Below, piece after piece: positions 57,647 through 64,000 of a stretch of DNA of 64,000 nucleotides. The stretch is from Casp-actino8 sp964563545 (GTDB lineage: Bacteria; Actinomycetota; Acidimicrobiia; Acidimicrobiales; Ilumatobacteraceae): the NCBI GenBank assembly GCA_964563545.1, contig CAZLXB010000001.1, forward strand, positions 131,296-195,295. The letters run 5' to 3'. The position numbers and the translations under genes are program-made. The number at the start of each line of letters is the position of its first letter. Position 1 is the stretch's first letter. Under the pieces are notes generated by a model. That model was given only the letters and a program-made list of their open reading frames with translations, made no database searches and was not told the DNA's origin.

Positions 57647-57652
57647 AGGCTA
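57647..57652 (-). promoter_or_regulatory. -10 box TAGCCT, amidase gene
   Basis: 6 nt before the ATG at 57640; its first three bases are the TAG stop of the YcaQ-like gene. Confidence 0.5.
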
Positions 57653-58855
57653 ACGACGACCGAGCGCACGCCGAACGGGCTCGGCAAGATCACCTCGACG
57701 TCCGACCTTGACCGTGTCGAGACCGAGCCAATCAGCCATGAGAAGCAGCTCATCGGCGAGTGCCGCCGCCACCTTGCCTCGGTCGACATCGGATTCGGCG
57801 AAGACTCCCGAAGCGACGAGCGTGCCCGCCGCACGATCCGCCTTCAGATCGACTCGGGCCGCGATGCGTTCGTCGAACAGGAACGGCAAGACGTAGTAGC
57901 CAAACTTGCGACTCGGTGCCGGCGTGTAGATCTCGATCCGATAATGGAAGTCGAAGAGTCGTTCATCGCGTCGGCGATTCCACACCACCGGATCGAACAT
58001 CGACAACAGCGCCGATGCATTCACCCGTCGAGGTTCCCGGGCTTCGGCATGAAGATAAGCCGGCTCCTTCCAACCCTCGACGCGCACCCGGTGCAGTCGA
58101 CCGTTCTCGACCAGATCCTGGATGTACGGCTTGCACTCGCTCAACTGCAGTCGGTAGTAGTCGGCGAGGTCGTAAGCAGTCGCGATACCGAGCGAGCGAC
58201 CGGCCAGATCGAGGAGTTCGCGGTGCGCATCCTCACGCGATGCCGTCGGTGCCCTCAGATGGACACCCGGGACAACACGTTCGGGTAGGTCGTAGACCCG
58301 CGCGAAGTCGTTCGATCGTCGCGTCGCGGTGAGTTGACCACTCATGAAGAGGTACTCCAGCGCCTCTTTTGCATCGTCCCAGTCCCACCACGGTCCCTTG
58401 CGTTCGGTGCGTTCGGACAATTCACCGGCCGTGACGGCTCCCTCGCTACGAACCCGATCGAGCAACGACTCGATGTAGCCGGGGCGACGTCGACGGAGAT
58501 CGTGAATCGATCGCCATGGTCCACCGACACTCGCCTCCATCTTCCATCTCCAGAGTCGATGATGGGACGTGGGCAGGTGGGCAGCTGCGTGTCCCCAATA
58601 CTCGAAGAGATCACCTTGAGCCGTGGCCCGCGGGATGAGGTCCCGCGAGTGAGATCCGAGTCGGGCGAAGACCGGCAACTCCTGGCTCCGCACGAGCACG
58701 TTCACCGAATCGATCTGGATGACACCCATCGAGCCGAGTGACTTCGAGAGATGTCGACGATCGACGCGACCGGTCGGTCGCGGCGAGGTGAAACCCTGCG
58801 CGGCGAGGGCAATCCGACGAGCCGACTCGATCGAGACGGACTCGCTTCGCGGCAT
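57650..58855 (-). CDS. YcaQ-family crosslink-repair DNA glycosylase
   Basis: 401 aa, HTH_42/YcaQ family, which unhooks interstrand crosslinks. MGVIQIDSVNVLVRSQELPV near residue 43 holds the Gln-x-Asp motif used for catalysis. LFEYWGHAAAHLPTSHHRLW follows, then tandem winged helices (about 105-250), and the C-terminal VDLKADRAAGTLVASGVF beta-barrel. It begins 5 bp after the cyclophilin stop and is probably cotranscribed with it. It ends on the -10 box of the next gene. Confidence 0.87.
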   Translation of the reverse strand: MPRSESVSIESARRIALAAQGFTSPRPTGRVDRRHLSKSLGSMGVIQIDSVNVLVRSQELPVFARLGSHSRDLIPRATAQGDLFEYWGHAAAHLPTSHHRLWRWKMEASVGGPWRSIHDLRRRRPGYIESLLDRVRSEGAVTAGELSERTERKGPWWDWDDAKEALEYLFMSGQLTATRRSNDFARVYDLPERVVPGVHLRAPTASREDAHRELLDLAGRSLGIATAYDLADYYRLQLSECKPYIQDLVENGRLHRVRVEGWKEPAYLHAEAREPRRVNASALLSMFDPVVWNRRRDERLFDFHYRIEIYTPAPSRKFGYYVLPFLFDERIAARVDLKADRAAGTLVASGVFAESDVDRGKVAAALADELLLMADWLGLDTVKVGRRGDLAEPVRRALGRR

Positions 58856-58860
58856 CGCGA

Positions 58861-59418
58861 TCAGTCGGCGACGGAGATGGTGACCGACTCGATCACCACG
58901 TCGGTGTTCGGACGATCACCAGGGCCGCACGGCACGCTCTGCATCGCCTCCACGACCTCGAGTCCCTTCACGACCTTGCCGAACAGCGAGTACTGCGGTG
59001 GCAGGCGAACACCGTCGGGACCACTGATGATGAAGAACTGCGAACCATTGGTGTTGGGTCCGGCATTGGCCATGGCGAGCGAACCGATCTCGTATTGACC
59101 GGCCTTGGGCAGCTCGTCCTCGAATCGGTAGCCCGGTCCGCCGCGTCCGGTGCCCGTGGGGTCGCCACCCTGACAGACGAAGCCACGGATGATCCGATGG
59201 AAGATGACGCCGTCGTAATAGTGATTGAGCGCGAGAAAGACGAAGTTGTTGACGGTCTTGGGTGCCTTGATCGGATCGAGCGCGATCACGAGAGTGCCCA
59301 TCGACGTCTGCATGGTCGCGGTGTAGCGCTTCGCGGCATCGATTCCCATCTCGGGCGGCGCAGGGAATTGTTGCGACTTGGGAGCGGAGCCGTCGAAGGG
59401 AGGAAAGGAAGTTGCCAT
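58861..59418 (-). CDS. Soluble cyclophilin-type peptidyl-prolyl isomerase
   Basis: 185 aa, no signal peptide. A Pro-rich head is followed by the catalytic domain: FHRIIRGFVCQGGDPTGTGR (active-site Arg, Phe, Gln), GPGYRFEDELP, and MANAGPNTNGSQFFI. Cytoplasmic. ATG 59418 lies 8 nt after TAGCGT. It is the leader of an operon with YcaQ. Confidence 0.92.
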   Translation of the reverse strand: MATSFPPFDGSAPKSQQFPAPPEMGIDAAKRYTATMQTSMGTLVIALDPIKAPKTVNNFVFLALNHYYDGVIFHRIIRGFVCQGGDPTGTGRGGPGYRFEDELPKAGQYEIGSLAMANAGPNTNGSQFFIISGPDGVRLPPQYSLFGKVVKGLEVVEAMQSVPCGPGDRPNTDVVIESVTISVAD

Positions 59419-59426
59419 GGGTCGTC

Positions 59427-59432
59427 ACGCTA
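59427..59432 (-). promoter_or_regulatory. -10 box TAGCGT, cyclophilin-ycaQ operon
   Basis: 8 nt before the ATG at 59418; only 12 bp from the divergent TACTGT box. Confidence 0.45.
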
Positions 59433-59444
59433 TCCCCCGACCAC

Positions 59445-59450
59445 TACTGT
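59445..59450 (+). promoter_or_regulatory. -10 box TACTGT, DksA-like gene
   Basis: 6 nt before the ATG at 59457. Confidence 0.5.
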
Positions 59451-59456
59451 GGACCC

Positions 59457-59651
59457 ATGGCGATGGGCACGTCTCCCGATGAAGTGAACGAACACGCGAG
59501 CACGATCGATGCGATCGAGAAAGACCTCGCCGACGTCGAGACCGCTCTCACCCGACTCGAGGCCGGCACTTATTGGACCGACGAGATCTCCGGGGAACCG
59601 ATTCCCGACGACGTTCTGGCCCGGAATCCTCTCGCTCGCCGGAAGGCCTGA
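59457..59651 (+). CDS. Cysteine-free TraR/DksA-like small protein
   Basis: 64 aa. A helix DAIEKDLADVETALTRLEAG leads into TYWTDEISGEPIPDDVLARN and PLARRKA. This matches the C-terminus of DksA/TraR proteins, where the same place reads TYGxCexCGepIpxxRLxAxP and binds zinc. Both Cys are replaced (WTDEIS). It may no longer bind metal, or it is a short relative outside the family. The stop is followed 2 bp later by the hydrolase ATG, so the two are cotranscribed. Confidence 0.6.
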   Translation: MAMGTSPDEVNEHASTIDAIEKDLADVETALTRLEAGTYWTDEISGEPIPDDVLARNPLARRKA

Positions 59652-59653
59652 CA

Positions 59654-60628
59654 ATGGCCGACGTTCGCGAACGTTCGATCCACGTCAACGGCGTCGACCT
59701 CAGGGTCATGGAAGCCGGAGACCCGTCAGCGCCGTGCGTGATCCTGAGCCACGGTTTCCCCGAGTCCGCGCACTCGTGGCGCCACCAGATTCCGGTCCTC
59801 GCCGATGCGGGATACCACGTGCTCGCTCCCGACCAGCGTGGCTACGGATTCTCCTCGGCGCCCAAGGATGTCGCGGCCTATGGGATCCAGAACCTCACCG
59901 GAGATCTCGTCGGACTTCTCGATGCCACGGGCCACGAGACCGCCCACTTCGTGGGCCACGACTGGGGTGCGTTCGTCGTGTGGGAGACCGGCCGACTCTT
60001 CCCCGAACGCTGCGACTCGGTCGTTGGTGTGAGTGTTCCCTTCACTCCGTGGCCGATGAAGCCGACCGAACTCTTCAAGATGACCTTCGGTGACCGCTTC
60101 TTCTACATCCTCTATTTCCAAGAGGTCGGTCCGGCCGAACGCGAATTCGAAGCCGACGTTCGCCGGACGATGCACAGCATCCTGTGGGGTGCATCGGGCG
60201 CGAAGTACCGCCCAGGTCCGACCGATCTCTCCGAGTTGCCGCCCATGGAAGGCACCGGGTTCCTCGACATGTTCTCGGACATCCCGACCGAACTCCCGGC
60301 GTGGCTCACATCCGCCGACCTCGACCGATACGTGGAGCAGTTCAGCAACAGCGGATTCTTCGGACCTGTCTCGTGGTATCGGAATTTCGACGCTAATTAC
60401 GAAATCACCAAGGACATCAGCCCGACCGTGATGACGATGCCGACCTTCTTCATCGGCGGCGACAAGGACGGCGTGATCGCACCCCGACTCGACACCATCG
60501 ACACCATCAACTCGATGATGCCGAACTACAAGGGAAGCGTGATCATTCCCGGTGCCGGGCACTGGACCCAACAAGAATCCCCGGCTGAATTCAACGCCGC
60601 ACTCTTGGGATTCCTGCGTTCCATCTGA
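59654..60628 (+). CDS. Alpha/beta hydrolase, epoxide-hydrolase-like
   Basis: 324 aa. LSHGFPESAHSWRHQIPVLA (HGxP oxyanion), APDQRGYGFSSAP, nucleophile Asp in VGHDWGAFVVW, a cap domain with two Tyr candidates around FFYILYFQEVG and FGPVSWYRNF, GGDKDGV with the acid, and AGHWTQQE with the His. The Asp nucleophile plus cap tyrosines is the soluble epoxide hydrolase layout; the physiological substrate is unknown. ATG 59654 directly follows the DksA-like gene. Confidence 0.87.
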   Translation: MADVRERSIHVNGVDLRVMEAGDPSAPCVILSHGFPESAHSWRHQIPVLADAGYHVLAPDQRGYGFSSAPKDVAAYGIQNLTGDLVGLLDATGHETAHFVGHDWGAFVVWETGRLFPERCDSVVGVSVPFTPWPMKPTELFKMTFGDRFFYILYFQEVGPAEREFEADVRRTMHSILWGASGAKYRPGPTDLSELPPMEGTGFLDMFSDIPTELPAWLTSADLDRYVEQFSNSGFFGPVSWYRNFDANYEITKDISPTVMTMPTFFIGGDKDGVIAPRLDTIDTINSMMPNYKGSVIIPGAGHWTQQESPAEFNAALLGFLRSI

Positions 60629-61307
60629 GAGGTCGACTCCACACCCGAAGCGGATCGACCCAAGCCGGCGGCCATTCGCCGGCCCGCGAGTAGGCGTGCC
60701 ACTCGAAGGGGTTCCGGTAGTACGCGAGATTGTCGATGTCCTGCGCCAGTGGAATCGTGTTCCGCCGACCGCGTCGGACCAAGGCCAGGGCCACTCCACC
60801 GAGGAACCAGCCGGTGTAGAGCACCGGATAGAGCGGTCCGAGAATCCGCTCCTGCCACACGTGCACCTCTTCGTGCTCGTTCACGAGACGTCGGCGACCA
60901 TCGGTGAGTTCACCGCGGCGATCGGCAGCCCCGTTGATCACGTTGCCGATCGTCACCGCGAAGCCACGACGCAACACGACTCCGCCTCGGTGCACGAATC
61001 GATTGCGTCGGAACGAGAGGCTCGGCTCGTAATCCATGTTCCGACCGGTGACCGCTTCGCTCGTTTTCGACGCCGCCATCAGGACGAGTCCGGCTCCCGT
61101 GCTGACCATCGACCACGTGGAGTCGAGAACGAAGGCCAGTCGTCCACGCGCCGATTGCCAGTCGTAGATTCCGCGGTAGCCGGCGATCGCACCGTTGAGG
61201 CCTCCGATCGCCGCGCCAAGGGGTGCCGCTCCGATGGCCCGGCCGGCCAGCCCGCCCAACAGCGCACCACCGATGGCCGAGGCGGCCGCTTCCTCGCCCG
61301 ACCTCAC
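60591..61307 (-). CDS. Uncharacterised protein with HExxH motif
   Basis: 238 aa; no family recognised. A Gly/Ala-rich, membrane-like head (SAIGGALLGGLAGRAIG and AAPLGAAIGGLNGAIAGYRG) is followed by a beta-rich middle and LVNEHEEVHVWQERILGPLY. The HEEVH is the zinc-metalloprotease consensus HExxH, with Tyr/Gly further on, then one hydrophobic helix (VLYTGWFLGGVALALV). It could be a membrane-associated peptidase or just a coincidence. GTG 61307 overlaps the CPBP stop as GTGA. It ends convergent with the hydrolase. Confidence 0.6.
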   Translation of the reverse strand: MRSGEEAAASAIGGALLGGLAGRAIGAAPLGAAIGGLNGAIAGYRGIYDWQSARGRLAFVLDSTWSMVSTGAGLVLMAASKTSEAVTGRNMDYEPSLSFRRNRFVHRGGVVLRRGFAVTIGNVINGAADRRGELTDGRRRLVNEHEEVHVWQERILGPLYPVLYTGWFLGGVALALVRRGRRNTIPLAQDIDNLAYYRNPFEWHAYSRAGEWPPAWVDPLRVWSRPLRWNAGIPRVRR

Positions 61308-61990
61308 CAGATGAATCCCTTGTGTCCCAAGGCGAGAACGTCCATGAGCGCGGCCACCGACACATGCAGGCCGATACCCCACCAGACGCTCCGGGTCCGA
61401 AGCGCGAGTGTTCCCATCACGATCCCACCGACGATCGAGGCCAGTGCCTCCGCCGGCGGTTTCACGAAGTGGATCATCAGGTAGGGCACGGTCGCGATCA
61501 GCACCGCCGATGAACCGAAACGCGGCGCAAGGCCAAGCACGAGGAATCCACGGAAGAACGACTCCACCGCGATGAATTGGGCGAAGTAGAACGGCCACCA
61601 GACGACCAGATCACCCCACACTCCGGTCTGACCGACCACGACGTCGTACAGCGGATAGCGAAGCTGGAAGTCCTGGCTGAAACTCGCCCACACCACGAAC
61701 GGAACCGCGATCGCGAAGAGTCCGAGGTACACCCTCCAGTGCGAACTCGTTCCACGAAACTTCCATCCGATGTCGGCGAGTGATCCGCGCGTGACAGTGA
61801 GGAAGACCAGCGGTACGACGAGGTAGCAGAAGATCTGCGTTCCCGACCACCAGCACATGTAGGCAAGACTCGGCGGTGACGCTGGTGAGAGTTGAATACC
61901 GAAACGGGCACCGTACAGGCACAGCAAGGCCGTGCCGAAGATGAGTGCTACCCGCCGATCGACGCCGGCGATGGTGTCGGTCGAGGTCAC
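61304..61990 (-). CDS. CPBP-family intramembrane metalloprotease-like protein
   Basis: 228 aa, about seven helices. FYFAQFIAVESFFRGFLVLG carries a variant of the EExxxR motif (single Glu, then FFRG), and VPYLMIHFVKP supplies the first His. Late VWWGIGLHVSVAALMD gives the second His. CPBP proteases (CAAX-processing relatives) cleave or scaffold membrane proteins. GTG 61990 overlaps the Bax-1 stop (GTGA). Sits in a three-gene operon. Confidence 0.82.
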   Translation of the reverse strand: MTSTDTIAGVDRRVALIFGTALLCLYGARFGIQLSPASPPSLAYMCWWSGTQIFCYLVVPLVFLTVTRGSLADIGWKFRGTSSHWRVYLGLFAIAVPFVVWASFSQDFQLRYPLYDVVVGQTGVWGDLVVWWPFYFAQFIAVESFFRGFLVLGLAPRFGSSAVLIATVPYLMIHFVKPPAEALASIVGGIVMGTLALRTRSVWWGIGLHVSVAALMDVLALGHKGFIW

Positions 61991-62796
61991 CGGTCGCGGA
62001 GTTTGGCGAGCAAGCGCAGAATCTCGAGGTAGAGCCAGACCACGGTCACGAGCACACCGAAGGCGGCGAACCACTCGACGGAACGTGGCAGTCGTTGTTC
62101 GACACCGCGCTCGATGAAATCGAAGTCGAGCGACAGGTTGAAAGCGGCCAAACCGGCGACGAGGAACGAGAAGAGGATGCCAAAGGGTGACGCTGACGAA
62201 ATGAACGACGGCGAAGCACCGAACAACGACATCAGCAACGAGATGCCGTAGAACACGGCGATGCCCAATGTGGCGCTCACGACGATCCGTCGCATTCGAT
62301 CGGTCACCTTCAGGATTCGGAACACGTGGAGGCCGAGCATGACGGCGAAAACCGCGATGGTCGCTCCGGCGGCCTGAACCACGATGCCGTCGTAGTAGGT
62401 CTCGTAGGCGCGACTGACCGCGCCGATGAAGAGACCTTCGGCAACGGCGTACACCGGCCCCAGCACCCGAGCCCATTGTGGGCGAAAGCTCATGGTGATC
62501 GCGCACACCAATCCCACGAGGACGCCGGCGATGGCGAAACCGGGGAACGAATAGACCTCACCTTCGGGTGCTTTCACGCCGAACCAACCGATGACGGAGG
62601 ACGCGAGCAGGAGAACGAAGAGCACCGCGGTGGCCGACACGGTGCCTCCGATGGTCATGACTCCCGTTGTCGGAGTCCACGGACTCACCGGGCCGTCATC
62701 GATCGGGTGACGCGTCTCGGAGGAGGGTGCCGCCCATCCGGAATCCGATTCGGCGGCTCGTCGAAGACCCTTTTCGTTCAGCACTGGATTCGCCAC
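61987..62796 (-). CDS. Bax inhibitor-1 / YccA family membrane protein
   Basis: 269 aa with seven helices. The hydrophilic head (NEKGLRRAAESDSGWAAPS) is followed by VLFVLLLASSVIGWFGV, VLGPVYAVAEGLFIGAVSRA (family signature) and FDFIERGVEQRLPRSVEWFA, with the conserved Asp in the last helices. Members modulate membrane proteases such as FtsH and possibly Ca2+ leak. AAAGGAGCTCCCAA precedes GTG 62796. The next two genes are coupled by GTGA overlaps. Confidence 0.87.
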   Translation of the reverse strand: MANPVLNEKGLRRAAESDSGWAAPSSETRHPIDDGPVSPWTPTTGVMTIGGTVSATAVLFVLLLASSVIGWFGVKAPEGEVYSFPGFAIAGVLVGLVCAITMSFRPQWARVLGPVYAVAEGLFIGAVSRAYETYYDGIVVQAAGATIAVFAVMLGLHVFRILKVTDRMRRIVVSATLGIAVFYGISLLMSLFGASPSFISSASPFGILFSFLVAGLAAFNLSLDFDFIERGVEQRLPRSVEWFAAFGVLVTVVWLYLEILRLLAKLRDR

Positions 62797-62992
62797 TTGG
62801 GAGCTCCTTTGTTCGCTTGTGCGCACCTTACCCACCCATTTCGGTCCGATGGTTGCGGCGGGCTCACTCGTCGGTATCGTTCCGCCCAATTACTTGCGAA
62901 GGGATTGGCAAACCATTCAGCGGTAAGTGTCCGGTTCACCGAATCGGGCGATAGCAAGTGAGCAATTACCTGTGTCGAAGTGAGGGTGACAG
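62797..62992. promoter_or_regulatory. Divergent region upstream of the sigma-factor gene
   Basis: 196 bp between Bax-1 and the sigma factor. The left end holds the Bax-1 ribosome site and the right end GAGGGTGACAG before GTG 62993. I see no clear -10 or repeat for either gene. Confidence 0.35.
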
Positions 62993-63934
62993 GTGGCCAA
63001 AGACCGAGTCGATCGTGACGAAGAAGATCTCGTCCGCCTGTATCTGTCCGACATCGGTCAGTACACGCTGCTGACGAAGGACGACGAAGTTCGTCTCGCC
63101 AAGCAGATCGAGGCCGGCAAGACCGCGCAGACCGAAATGGCTGCCAACGACGGCAAGGGACTCACCCCCGCCAAGAAGCGCGAGCTTCGTAATCTCGTAC
63201 GCGACGGCGAAACCGCCGAGCGCCAGTTCGTTCAGTCGAACCTGCGTCTCGTGGTATCGATTGCCAAGAAGTACCAGGCTTCGGGACTTCCGCTTCTCGA
63301 TCTGATCCAAGAGGGCAACCTCGGCCTCATGCACGCGGTCGAAAAGTTCGACTGGCGCAAGGGCTTCAAGTTCTCCACCTATGCAACATGGTGGATTCGC
63401 CAGGCGATCACTCGTGGTATCGCCAACACCGGTCGCACGATCCGACTTCCAGTCCACGCCGGTGACACCCTGGCTCGCCTTCAGAAGGCGCGCTCGCGCC
63501 TCGAGCTCAAGTTCGGTCGTCAGCCAACGTTGCGGGAACTCGCCGAGGAAGTCGAGATGCCCGAAGACAAGGTCACCGAAGCTCTGCGCTTCGCCGCCGA
63601 ACCGTTGTCGTTGAGCGAACCGCTCCGCGAGGACGGCGACGCCGAACTCGGAGACGTCGTCGAGGACCGTTCGGCTGAGAGTCCGTTCGAGATGGCGGCG
63701 ACCGCTCTTCTCCCCGAGGAGATCCAGCGGTTGCTCGCTCCGCTCGACGAGCGCGAGCGCGAGATTCTCAAACTTCGTTTCGGTCTCGACCGCGGTGAGC
63801 CGCGGACGCTCGAAGAAGTCGGAGAGCATTTCAACCTCACCCGTGAGCGCATCCGTCAGATCGAAGCGCGTGCGATGAGCAAGCTGCGCCATCCGAGTTC
63901 GGACACCGGCGCCCGCGATCTCCTCGCCGTCTGA
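62993..63934 (+). CDS. Primary-type RNA polymerase sigma-70 factor
   Basis: 313 aa. Region 1.2 (DLVRLYLSDIGQYTLLTKDD), region 2 with NLRLVVSIAKKYQ, LDLIQEGNLGLMHAVEKFDW and FSTYATWWIRQAITRGIANT, region 3 (TIRLPVHAGDTLARLQKA) and region 4 with LRFGLDRGEPRTLEEVGEHF and LTRERIRQIEARAMSKLRHP. Region 1.1 is very short, so it is HrdB-like in its core but may be a SigB-type second primary factor. Region 2.4 and 4.2 residues fit a TANNNT/TTGAC promoter, in line with the boxes listed here. Confidence 0.92.
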   Translation: MAKDRVDRDEEDLVRLYLSDIGQYTLLTKDDEVRLAKQIEAGKTAQTEMAANDGKGLTPAKKRELRNLVRDGETAERQFVQSNLRLVVSIAKKYQASGLPLLDLIQEGNLGLMHAVEKFDWRKGFKFSTYATWWIRQAITRGIANTGRTIRLPVHAGDTLARLQKARSRLELKFGRQPTLRELAEEVEMPEDKVTEALRFAAEPLSLSEPLREDGDAELGDVVEDRSAESPFEMAATALLPEEIQRLLAPLDEREREILKLRFGLDRGEPRTLEEVGEHFNLTRERIRQIEARAMSKLRHPSSDTGARDLLAV

Positions 63935-63940
63935 CCGGCC

Positions 63941-64000
63941 GGACCCGTCGCAAGCTCCTCCCGATTCCGCGAGACCTCCGCGTGGCGGAGGTGGACGGGA
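63941..64000. repeat. Dispersed repeat related to the 71-bp unit, with hairpin
   Basis: GGACCCGTCGC, GCTCCTCCCGATTC and GAGACC occur in the same order as in the 18965-19090 unit (GGATCCGTCGC, GCTCCTCCCGATTC, GAGACC). The following 63974-63992 are a perfect 8-bp stem ACCTCCGC/GCGGAGGT with loop GTG. The last bases GGTGGACGGGA look like the 3' end of a minus-strand tRNA, as in the first copy, but the sequence stops there. Confidence 0.55.

Noticed and set aside
1..64000. CRISPR arrays, IS elements, rRNA and plasmid or phage genes
   Set aside because: No regular spaced repeats beyond the 71-bp unit, no transposase or terminal repeats, and no phage-type protein seen.

Overview
The window is about 64 kb of GC-rich, densely packed actinobacterial chromosome. 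High GC3, two HNH proteins, a CWB2-repeat protein, DUF2510 and DUF6297-like proteins, an ethylmalonyl-CoA mutase, a Rv1264-like cyclase and TANNNT -10 boxes point to Actinomycetota. My guess is class Acidimicrobiia; this is inferred from gene content, not from a phylogenetic marker. The 100-N stretch at 19091-19190 shows a draft, probably metagenome-derived, assembly. I see no prophage, insertion sequence, CRISPR array or rRNA operon.

Layout. 1-4500: a broken-off dienelactone hydrolase, an orphan sigma-like protein, and a crotonase/copZ/copA unit next to tRNA-Lys. 4570-10300: DUF2256, a ubiquitin-like MoaD/ThiS protein coupled to a BNR propeller, then an arylsulfatase/alkylsulfatase pair. 10400-17800: DEAD-box helicase with a structured leader, hemolysin III, a translationally coupled membrane set (DUF2231-like halves, hemerythrin, fatty-acid hydroxylase, Gmad2 lipoprotein), class III cyclase, DoxX, Nudix and kynureninase. 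18965-19272: a 71-bp tandem repeat that carries the 3' end of the adjacent tRNA-Gly and is interrupted by the gap. 19350-29900: housekeeping genes (dcd, engB, ETF dehydrogenase, cNMP-binding protein, gpmA, asd, ask, cyclophilin, oxidoreductase, S51 peptidase, phosphatase). 30000-38000: hbd, aat and ethylmalonyl-CoA mutase, then a 2OG oxygenase, LysM lipoprotein, prenyl synthase, xseBA, mazG. 38000-42750: a TlpA-like and a DsbB protein, divergent from a mercaptopyruvate sulfurtransferase fused to an ABC permease, with its ATPase and a DUF2510 protein. 42770-64000: an MBL-Rieske fusion, lacZ, L,D-transpeptidase, gluQ, two HNH proteins (one fused to CWB2 repeats), haloalkane dehalogenase, asparaginase, AI-2E-type permease, MpaB-like protein, YcaQ, cyclophilin, a cysteine-free DksA-like protein, an epoxide-hydrolase-like enzyme, a Bax-1/CPBP/HExxH operon and a primary-type sigma factor.

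How the genes are expressed. At least 23 start codons lie 6-9 nt downstream of a TANNNT box, which implies pervasive leaderless transcription. Within operons, starts and stops overlap as ATGA, GTGA or TGATG. All eleven convergent gene pairs overlap or lie no more than 25 bp apart, leaving no room for classical terminators.

The most unusual items are the sulfurtransferase-ABC permease fusion, the mirror-symmetric ask/cyclophilin promoter, the tRNA-derived tandem repeat with a related copy at the window end, the MBL-Rieske protein, the CWB2-HNH secreted nuclease, and an alkylsulfatase-like enzyme that lacks usual metal ligands.
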